Shown here one piece after another: positions 6,127-11,921 of a stretch of 13,647 bases of DNA. The stretch's first letter is position 1. Each line of letters begins with the position of its first letter. A program made the translations under genes and the position numbers. This stretch comes from CAZICM01 sp964537685 (lineage in GTDB: Bacteria; Myxococcota_A; Polyangia; Polyangiales; Polyangiaceae), in the NCBI GenBank assembly GCA_964537685.1, contig CAZICM010000109.1, positions 1 to 13,647 on the forward strand. Reading direction: 5' to 3'. The notes below the pieces were generated by a model. It had not been told where the DNA came from, did not search any database, and worked only from the letters and a program-made list of their open reading frames with translations.

Positions 6127-7446
6127 ATGTCCTCTGTACCACTCAACCTCCCCCTCCCCGTGCGCTCCGGCTCGTCGCCCTCCGACCCCAATGGCCTCGA
6201 TAACCAAAATCGTATCCTCCTCCGATGGCTCCTCGGCCTCCGGTGGGTCGTCTTCGCTCTCTTGGCCCTGACTCTGCCCATCGGTGCCCGCTTCTTCGGC
6301 TTTCATGTCCGCTATGAAATCGCTCTCCCTCCTCTCCTTCTTATCGCCGCCGCCAGTCTTTTCTTGCTCCGCTTTGCACGCTCCGCTTCCTTTGTCTCTT
6401 CTAACTTAATCGCTTGTAGTGTCGCCCTCGATCTGTTGGCTATCGGTGCCGTCCTCGCTGGCTCAGGAGGTGCCGCCAATCCGTTTTCTGCCGTCTTTTT
6501 TGTGCATGTCGCCCTCGCCGCTTCTCTCCTTCCCGCTAAAACCACATTCGCCCTCTCTGCCCTCGCCGCCGCCGTCTTCGCCGCCCTCTTCGCTATGCCC
6601 TCGGGAAGCTGTTGCGCTAACCATTCGCCCAATGAAGGCTTCTCTGCCCATCTCTATGGAATGTGGCTCGCCTTTGTCGTCGCCGCAGGGCTCGTCGCCT
6701 ACTTTTTGACCCGGGTGCGCCATGCCCTCGAATCCCGCAATCGCGAAATCGCACGCCTGCGTAAACGCGCCGAAGAAAGTGCACGCTTTGCCGCCCTCGG
6801 TACCCTCGCCGCTGGAACCGCCCACGAATTGGCTACACCCTTGGGTACCATTTTTGTGCTGGCTTCCGAAATCGCCGACAATTCGGCCTCCGATGGCGAA
6901 ACCCGTTCTCAGGCCGGAGCCATTCGCCAGCAGGTGGCGCGCTGCCGGGATGTCATCCGAAAAATGGCCGCGGGTACGCCTGAACATGCCTCTGCATCCG
7001 AGCTTTTGGACTTGGCGGCCGGTGTGAGACAAGCCGTGGATTTGTGGAAACAGGCTCATCCAGACGCCGTGGTGAACGTTCAGGGACCCGATCATGCCAC
7101 GGGCCGCTTTGATTTGGCCGAAGACGATGTTCAAGCCGCTTTAAGCGCGCTGCTCGATAATGCTTGGTTTGCAATGCAGGGGGAAACTTCGCCGATTTGG
7201 GTGAATATCGAGCCCGAGGCGCAGGGGCTCTGCGTTCGGGTCAAAGATGGGGGCGAGGGCGTGCCCGCTGCATTGTTGGAGCGCTTGGGAGAGCCGTTCT
7301 TGACAACCAAAGAACCTGGAGCGGGAATGGGTCTGGGTCTGTATCTGGTCAGGACGCTATTGGAACAAAGGGGCGGCTGTTTGGATGTGCAAGCCATACA
7401 GCCCAAAGGGACTTGCGTGGCCTTGCATTTTAAGGCGAGAGTCTAG
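6127..7446 (+). CDS. RegB/PrrB/ActS-type redox-sensing histidine kinase
   Basis: This 439-residue membrane kinase has six predicted TM segments, roughly residues 32-55, 64-82, 90-112, 120-138, 141-157 and 172-194. The loop after the third carries GGAANPF (114-120), which fits the GGxxNPF quinone-binding motif characteristic of RegB-family sensors. The H-box 'GTAHELATPLGTI' has the phospho-acceptor His233. Cys273 in 'QVARCRDVI' lies 40 residues later, the same spacing as His225 and redox-active Cys265 of Rhodobacter RegB. The ATPase domain shows the N-box 'LLDNAW' and the G-boxes 'DGGEGVP' and 'GAGMGLGLYLV'. By family knowledge it phosphorylates its partner when the quinone pool or the cysteine signals reducing conditions. 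The partner gene follows after 11 bp; the senC gene that often sits between regB and regA in Alphaproteobacteria is absent. The start ATG has no clear Shine-Dalgarno. The 5' half uses mainly C-ending codons and the 3' half more G-ending codons. Confidence 0.93.
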   Translation: MSSVPLNLPLPVRSGSSPSDPNGLDNQNRILLRWLLGLRWVVFALLALTLPIGARFFGFHVRYEIALPPLLLIAAASLFLLRFARSASFVSSNLIACSVALDLLAIGAVLAGSGGAANPFSAVFFVHVALAASLLPAKTTFALSALAAAVFAALFAMPSGSCCANHSPNEGFSAHLYGMWLAFVVAAGLVAYFLTRVRHALESRNREIARLRKRAEESARFAALGTLAAGTAHELATPLGTIFVLASEIADNSASDGETRSQAGAIRQQVARCRDVIRKMAAGTPEHASASELLDLAAGVRQAVDLWKQAHPDAVVNVQGPDHATGRFDLAEDDVQAALSALLDNAWFAMQGETSPIWVNIEPEAQGLCVRVKDGGEGVPAALLERLGEPFLTTKEPGAGMGLGLYLVRTLLEQRGGCLDVQAIQPKGTCVALHFKARV

Positions 7447-7450
7447 GAGA
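7445..7450 (+). promoter_or_regulatory. Ribosome binding site overlapping the kinase stop codon
   Basis: AGGAGA begins inside the TAG stop of the kinase gene and ends 7 nt before the response-regulator ATG at 7458. This suggests coupled translation of the pair. Confidence 0.6.
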
Positions 7451-7457
7451 GCGGTGG

Positions 7458-8018
7458 ATGGAACGGAATGGACATTCTGAGGGGGCATCATTGCCCACGC
7501 TCATCTTGGTGGACGATGACGAAGCCTTTAGGAAGGCGCTTGGACAGGCGCTTTCAAAACGTGGATTTGCGGTATCGCTGGCCCAGGATGCCGACAGCGC
7601 GGAGAGACTCGCAGAGGAGCAGGTGTTTGAGTATGCACTGGTGGATGTGCGGATGCCTGGGCGCTCTGGGATTGAGGTGGTCGAGCTGCTTCACAGGCTG
7701 GATGATGGCACGCGCATCGTGGTGCTGACGGGGTATGGGACGATTGCGAATGCGGTCGCGGCGATGAAGGCGGGCGCCGTGGATTATTTGACGAAGCCGG
7801 TGGATGCGGCGGCCTGTGAGCGGGCTTTGCTGGGTCGAAAAGAGATGCCGGCCGGTCAAAACGAGGCCCGCGTGCCTTCGCTCGATCGGGTCGAGTGGGA
7901 GTATTTGCAGCGGGTTCTATCGGATTCGGATGGGAATATTTCAGAAGCGGCCAGACGGCTCGGGATGCACCGGCGCTCCTTGCAGCGAAAAATATCCAGG
8001 CATCCGCCACGGCAATGA
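7458..8018 (+). CDS. RegA/PrrA/ActR-type response regulator
   Basis: This 186-residue regulator has a receiver domain (about 14-125) and a short C-terminal Fis-type helix-turn-helix (about 142-182). The receiver shows the acidic pocket Asp19-Asp20-Asp21, the phospho-acceptor Asp63 in 'LVDVRMPG', Thr91 in 'VLTGYG' and Lys113 in 'LTKPVD'. The C-terminus 'RVEWEYLQRVL' followed by 'NISEAARRLGMHRRSLQRK' and 'HPP' is a clear match to the RegA/ActR DNA-binding helix set. Length and architecture are typical of the family, and there is no AAA+ domain. It lies 11 bp after its kinase with a good overlapping Shine-Dalgarno, so the two form a cognate pair. In other bacteria this regulator controls respiration, carbon or nitrogen fixation and redox balance; the targets here are unknown, apart from a candidate site upstream of the kinase. 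Confidence 0.93.
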   Translation: MERNGHSEGASLPTLILVDDDEAFRKALGQALSKRGFAVSLAQDADSAERLAEEQVFEYALVDVRMPGRSGIEVVELLHRLDDGTRIVVLTGYGTIANAVAAMKAGAVDYLTKPVDAAACERALLGRKEMPAGQNEARVPSLDRVEWEYLQRVLSDSDGNISEAARRLGMHRRSLQRKISRHPPRQ

Positions 8019-8032
8019 GCCGCCCTTTTTTT
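8010..8032 (+). terminator. Possible intrinsic terminator after the two-component operon
   Basis: CGGC (8010-8013) and GCCG (8019-8022) form a short stem around a loop that contains the stop codon, followed by CCC and seven T at 8026-8032. A competing stem ATGAGC (8015-8020) / GCTCAT (8033-8038) spans the T run. Short stems make this uncertain. Confidence 0.35.
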
Positions 8033-8097
8033 GCTCATCGCGCCCAAACCGCGCAAAAATTTTTCCCATCGCTAAAGGGATCGATTAAGAAAGCCCT

Positions 8098-8547
8098 ATG
8101 AAGAAAGCGATTCGCACGTTCTCCGTTCTTTGCGCGGCGCTTCTGCCCATTGCCCTCGTTGCTGTGCAAAGTGGCTGCGGCAACAAGGAAGAAGAAACGC
8201 CCCAACCGACCGCGGCGCCGACGCCTACCCCGACGCCCACGCCGACCCCAACACCCACGCCCTCGGCCATTATTACGCCCGAGGAAGATGCGGGTCCGGA
8301 TGCGTCCGATGCAGGTGATGCGGGCGATGCCGGCAAGGTGACGGGCACAGGCGATCCGACGGGCGTGAAGAAGTGCTGCACGGCGCTGGCGCAGAATCAA
8401 AAGAGCGCTCCGCCCGATCAGCAGTTGGCTTATGGCGCGGCGATTGCCGCTTGCAATGCCGCTATTTCTTCGCCTCAGGGCCGTCAAGCGCTCGCCGCTG
8501 TGCGCGCTGCGCTGCGCGGTGCCAATGTTCCCAGCGCCTGCCAGTAA
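8098..8547 (+). CDS. Small lipoprotein with Thr-Pro repeat linker and four cysteines
   Basis: This is a 149-residue protein. Residues 1-27 are a lipoprotein signal: MKKAIRTFSV, a hydrophobic core, and the lipobox QSGC with Cys27 as the lipidation site. 'GNKEEE' follows. Next comes an extended linker of repeated Pro-Thr pairs (about 39-55) and an acidic stretch rich in Asp-Ala-Gly (about 60-80). The C-terminal domain (about 90-149) contains Cys93-Cys94, Cys119 and Cys148, which could form two disulfides, and ends 'ALRGANVPSACQ'. Many myxobacterial lipoproteins have this plan, with a repeat linker spacing a small domain away from the membrane; no function is known to me. It has a weak purine-rich Shine-Dalgarno (AAGAAAG). 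It is 79 bp downstream of the response regulator, behind a possible terminator, so it may have its own promoter. It is convergent with the transpeptidase gene. Confidence 0.8.
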   Translation: MKKAIRTFSVLCAALLPIALVAVQSGCGNKEEETPQPTAAPTPTPTPTPTPTPTPSAIITPEEDAGPDASDAGDAGDAGKVTGTGDPTGVKKCCTALAQNQKSAPPDQQLAYGAAIAACNAAISSPQGRQALAAVRAALRGANVPSACQ

Positions 8548-8565
8548 CGCCTCGTTCAAACCCGC

Positions 8566-10311
8566 TTAAGGGTGGGTATAAACAAGCGTTCCACCCTCTG
8601 CGTTTACCGCTCCATGCCATTCCGCGGGCACTGGAGGATCTGTCCATTCAAACATCCAAGCCGCATCGGCGGGCGCCAAATTGATGCAGCCGTGGCTTCG
8701 CGCCTTGCCGAATTCATCGTGCCAATACGCGCCGTGAAGCGCGAAACCCTCGTGAAAATACTGGATGTAAGGCACATCCCGCAGATCGTAATTGTCGGTC
8801 ACGGGGTCTCCATCCATCGTGCCCGATACATGTTTGGAATGAATCAAGAAGGTTCCGCGCACGGTTGAATGCGTTTTTTCTGGGTCGCCGAGCTCGCCGA
8901 TTCCCGTGGAGACGAGGGTGGCGAAGACGGGTCTTCTTCCTTCGTAGGCGACGAGCATTTGGCGCTTAATCGATACATCGATCCATTTCTTTCCATCGCG
9001 GGCATAGCCTGCCGGATCTTCGCGGAGCTCGGGGATTTTAAGCGCCTGCGCAGGTACCCAGAAGCCTTCGAGGGTCTCTACAAGTCCATGCGGCGAGCCA
9101 TTATCGCGGCCGGTGAGCGCAAGTCCCTGGCGGTAGCCGAGCGCGCCGTCTTCGCGGAACTCGCCTTTATCGTCCTTGCGGAACTTCATCACGGCCCGCT
9201 GCATCACAATCGCGGGCACAGGGAATTCATAGGGATCGGCCGATTTTTTCGAGGGTGTTTTTTTCTTCTTCCTTCCTTCGGGCGCGCCGGATCGATCGCT
9301 CAGCGACTTCACTTCGTTGGGAACGGCGCCGGGCGGAACGGGCACGGGCGGAACCACAACCCCTTGTAAAGAGCTTAAAATGGCGGGTTTTGTGCGATCC
9401 AGGGGAATGAGATCGAGTTCGGTTGTGAGGCCAAAGCGGCGGCCTGTCCATGTGAAGGTGGTGATTAAGCCAAAGGCGGAGTTGTCGTTGGCGCGGCCCC
9501 TATGAACCAAATAATGAAGAGGTTTTTCGGCGCCGTAGGGCTTGGGCAATTCATTGCCGGAGAGCAAAAATTCGGGCACCGGATCTTCGGGAAGCTTGCT
9601 TAAGCCGGGCCATAAAGGCGGAGGAGGATCGAGCGAAATATCTTCGGCGCGCTCTTGGTCTTTCTTCTTGGGGAGCTTGAAATACAGATGCGGAGGAGGC
9701 GATCGGGAGATCACATAGTGATAGGGCGAAAGCGCCTTGCGATCGGGTCCGCGGACAGCCGCTTGCACGATGGGATGGTCGAGCGAGAGCGAGGCGCCTT
9801 TGCCCACGCAGACATAACCGCGCGGCAAGATCCGATAAAAACCGCCTGCGCATCCCGCCGAGCCCGCGGATGTTTCGGCTCTATCGGCGACGGCTCCGGC
9901 GCGCAGATAACCGAGTTTGGTGGAGCGATCGTCGGGCGCGACGTAGATCCAGGTGCGCATGGCGATGCTTGCGATTTTGGCTCCCTGGCCGGGCATTGAA
10001 TCTTGGGACGGTTCTGCATCGGAGCTGGGTGCCGAAGACGCAGAAGAAGCTGTGGGCAGGGGCTCGGCGCTATTGGAAATAGCCGGTGAAACATGGGCTT
10101 TTAGCGACAGGGACGGATCGCGCCCAAGCTCTGCGCCGTGAACAGAAGGCCCTGGAGGATCGCCTTCGCGGCAGCCTAAAATGGCCTGAGCCGCACCCAG
10201 CGAGAAGGCCAAGACACGCCATATCCCTGAACGCACCGGTGCCCGGACTGTCTTACATTCCTTTTGAAAAAGCCGATGAAAAAAACCCATCTCCACTCGA
10301 CTTGACTTCAC
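8566..10311 (-). CDS. L,D-transpeptidase (YkuD) lipoprotein with SH3-like domain
   Basis: This 581-residue protein is counted from the GTG at 10311; an ATG at 10290 (574 aa) is equally possible, as neither has a clear Shine-Dalgarno. A hydrophobic signal ends in the lipobox ILGC with Cys47. A Ser/Ala/Pro linker follows to about residue 110. Residues about 112-178 look like a bacterial SH3-like domain ('IYVAPDDRSTKLGYLRAG' and 'GGFYRILPRGYVCV'). A long middle region of no clear family includes a Lys-rich stretch near 345-355. The C-terminal YkuD domain (about 440-575) has the catalytic motif, with His526 in 'LHGAYW' and Ser539-His-Gly-Cys542 in 'RSHGCINL', Cys542 being the nucleophile. Such enzymes make 3-3 peptidoglycan cross-links or attach lipoproteins to peptidoglycan in the periplasm. 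It is divergent from the membrane protein gene starting 56 bp away, so the two may share regulation. Confidence 0.92.
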   Translation of the reverse strand: MKSSRVEMGFFHRLFQKECKTVRAPVRSGIWRVLAFSLGAAQAILGCREGDPPGPSVHGAELGRDPSLSLKAHVSPAISNSAEPLPTASSASSAPSSDAEPSQDSMPGQGAKIASIAMRTWIYVAPDDRSTKLGYLRAGAVADRAETSAGSAGCAGGFYRILPRGYVCVGKGASLSLDHPIVQAAVRGPDRKALSPYHYVISRSPPPHLYFKLPKKKDQERAEDISLDPPPPLWPGLSKLPEDPVPEFLLSGNELPKPYGAEKPLHYLVHRGRANDNSAFGLITTFTWTGRRFGLTTELDLIPLDRTKPAILSSLQGVVVPPVPVPPGAVPNEVKSLSDRSGAPEGRKKKKTPSKKSADPYEFPVPAIVMQRAVMKFRKDDKGEFREDGALGYRQGLALTGRDNGSPHGLVETLEGFWVPAQALKIPELREDPAGYARDGKKWIDVSIKRQMLVAYEGRRPVFATLVSTGIGELGDPEKTHSTVRGTFLIHSKHVSGTMDGDPVTDNYDLRDVPYIQYFHEGFALHGAYWHDEFGKARSHGCINLAPADAAWMFEWTDPPVPAEWHGAVNAEGGTLVYTHP

Positions 10312-10312
10312 G

Positions 10313-10325
10313 GATTCGCCGAATC
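10313..10325. promoter_or_regulatory. Dyad in the divergent promoter gap
   Basis: GATTCG-C-CGAATC is a perfect 6-bp inverted repeat with a one-base centre. It lies between the transpeptidase start and the membrane-protein start, within a gap of about 56 bp. It could be an operator acting on both genes. A chance occurrence cannot be excluded. Confidence 0.3.
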
Positions 10326-10367
10326 GCTGGCCTTCCTACACCATCCTGATGCTACAAGGGCTCTTTC

Positions 10368-11765
10368 ATGCTTGAACGGATCGCACAATCGCTTGTTTTG
10401 GGCGACCCGGTAGCCTGGGCCATCGTTCTTGCGATTTGGTCGTTTGCGCTGGTCTTGATTTGGCTATGCCGCAAGGACGGTTCTTCCAAGCCCCGCCTTT
10501 TATTTGCGCTTTTGTTTGCCTCGGCGCTGACGTCAATCGCGGGCGCCTTTATTGCGACGGCGGTAAGCATTCCGCATTTGCGCTGGAGCCGGCGGCCCGC
10601 GAAGGATTTGGTCGTTCCCACTGGTGAGACCTGGCGAAAGCTTCGGGGGCCGTGGACGATTGTGGATGGGGCGGGCGGGCCTGATATTGCGATTCCGACG
10701 ATTGATTCCCAAGACCGCTGGATTTTGTATGGGTTGTTTTCTGAGGGGGCGCTGGCTGGATTTGAAGAGGCGGGCGAAGGGGCACCTGGCCATGGTCAGG
10801 TGAGGATGTGCGAAGCGGAAGGTCAGATGTGCCGGGCATGGCCTGCATCATGGCCGGCGCCTGTACAGTCGCAGGGTTCGCTCGAATTTGTTCTTTCGCC
10901 CAATGGAGTGCTGTATGCGGCGGCGTTTGAGCGGGAGAGCAAAAAGTTTTTGATCGGAGCGGTAAGCAATACAGTAGAAACCGAAACGCCGAATATTAAG
11001 AGTGCGGAAGATCTCGCTCGGATAAGCGCATTGGAGCTCTTGGGGCGCATTGGGACACCGCCTCCAAAGCAGGCGCTGACCAGCCTATTTATTGCGCGGC
11101 GGGTATTGAACGGGCATTTCGAGCAAATGCGCGTTGTGGCGGCGGGGAAGGCAGACAACACCTTTGTATTTTCGCTGGAGCGGGCGCGGGTCAACCTTTG
11201 GATTGGCCTTCAATTTATGCGTTATGCCGGGCGGCCTGGAATGCTTTTATGTTCGCTCATTCTTCCGATTATGCTGCTCATTCTATTGTTTTGTCCCGCG
11301 TTATTGATGAGGCATCTCAAGAAGAAGGGCGCGGTGAAACACGAGCTGCCATCGGCGCTGATAGTGGAGCTATTGCCGCGGAGCCCGGAATCGGCGGGAG
11401 CGCTCACACCCGCGCGGGTATGCGAGACGGTGAAGCTGGGCGAAAGGACGCTAAAGGGGGGCGATATTGTGGCGGTGCTGATGGATGCGGAGCGGGAGCG
11501 GGAGCGCATTGCATCGCTTCGTTGGTACGAGATACCCGGGATGCTGAGCGTGCACTACACGACGGGCGACATTGTGCAGCGGAGCGCGGGGCTGGAAGCG
11601 AAGGGGGAGCCTGGGGTGCTGGTGGCGGCGGATCCGCAGTTCTTGAGGCGGGCGGCTTTTGCGTGGGTGAGGAGGCCGGTGTATGTGGCGGCGCTGCTTT
11701 CGCTGGGTATTTCGGCGCTTTTGCCTGGGGTGGGGGCGCTGATTGGGTTGTTTGCGGGATGGTAG
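10368..11765 (+). CDS. Unrecognised membrane protein with four TM segments
   Basis: This 465-residue protein starts at an ATG with AAGGG 7 nt upstream. Predicted TM segments lie at about 15-34 and 44-68, then 290-312, then 441-463 at the very C-terminus, where the protein ends 'LIGLFAGW'. The first soluble region (about 70-285) is probably one beta-rich domain; it contains Cys residues in 'VRMCEAEGQMCRAWP'. With two preceding TM helices it may face the same side as the N-terminus. The second soluble region (about 313-438) begins with a basic 'RHLKKKG', which suggests a cytoplasmic side, and contains 'RVCETVKLGERTLKGGDIVAVLMDAE'. I do not recognise the family and see no catalytic motif. Its 3' part is extremely G-rich in codon third positions. 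The stop codon overlaps the first bases of the downstream inverted repeat. Divergence from an envelope enzyme hints at an envelope role, which is inference only. Confidence 0.75.
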   Translation: MLERIAQSLVLGDPVAWAIVLAIWSFALVLIWLCRKDGSSKPRLLFALLFASALTSIAGAFIATAVSIPHLRWSRRPAKDLVVPTGETWRKLRGPWTIVDGAGGPDIAIPTIDSQDRWILYGLFSEGALAGFEEAGEGAPGHGQVRMCEAEGQMCRAWPASWPAPVQSQGSLEFVLSPNGVLYAAAFERESKKFLIGAVSNTVETETPNIKSAEDLARISALELLGRIGTPPPKQALTSLFIARRVLNGHFEQMRVVAAGKADNTFVFSLERARVNLWIGLQFMRYAGRPGMLLCSLILPIMLLILLFCPALLMRHLKKKGAVKHELPSALIVELLPRSPESAGALTPARVCETVKLGERTLKGGDIVAVLMDAERERERIASLRWYEIPGMLSVHYTTGDIVQRSAGLEAKGEPGVLVAADPQFLRRAAFAWVRRPVYVAALLSLGISALLPGVGALIGLFAGW

Positions 11766-11890
11766 AGATCGTCTCATAACCCTGCTGCGCGCCACACGGC
11801 TTCGGTTGAGCTCCCTCACCGTACTGGAGTACGGCTCGGTCGCTCGCCCTAGCCGTGTGGCTGCTCGCGACGGGTTATGAGACGATCTCT
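11764..11890. repeat. 127-bp nested inverted-repeat element between convergent genes
   Basis: The outer arms are a perfect 19-bp inverted repeat, AGAGATCGTCTCATAACCC (11764-11782) and its complement (11872-11890). Inside are a second perfect pair, CCACACGGCT and AGCCGTGTGG, then an imperfect pair, then a central perfect hairpin CCGTACT-GG-AGTACGG. The whole can fold into one long interrupted stem. GGT occurs directly outside both ends, which might be a 3-bp target duplication or chance. The left arm starts inside the stop codon of the membrane-protein gene, and the right arm ends 31 bp before the stop of the opposing gene. It codes for nothing. It may be a palindromic mobile repeat (MITE- or REP-like), a bidirectional terminator, or both. 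Confidence 0.85.
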
Positions 11891-11921
11891 GGTAATGGAT
11901 GGCGCGGGCGGCCGATGGGGC

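Noticed and set aside
5970..6281. 103-codon minus-strand ORF with an internally repeated peptide.
   Set aside because: The repeat peptide only reflects the 42/43-bp DNA repeats, and the ORF overlaps the well-supported kinase gene on the other strand.
6463..7134. 223-codon minus-strand ORF opposite the kinase gene.
   Set aside because: It is Gly-rich with no recognisable domain and lies antisense to a kinase with all its motifs.
8040..8054. GCGCC-N5-CGCGC as a second RegA-type box, before the small lipoprotein gene.
   Set aside because: One fixed position of the dyad fails and only 6 of 11 RegR-box positions match; several such hits are expected by chance in this GC-rich window.
8055..8064. 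AAAAATTTTT palindrome as a promoter or protein-binding site.
   Set aside because: No paired -35 element at proper spacing was found; the run is too simple to assign.
10301..10342. TTGACT near 10302 as a -35 box for the membrane-protein gene.
   Set aside because: No acceptable -10 sequence lies 16-18 bp downstream.
11198..11779. 193-codon Gly/Ala-rich ORF overlapping the membrane-protein gene.
   Set aside because: It is low complexity and explained by the G-rich codon bias of the true frame, which has TM segments and a ribosome binding site.
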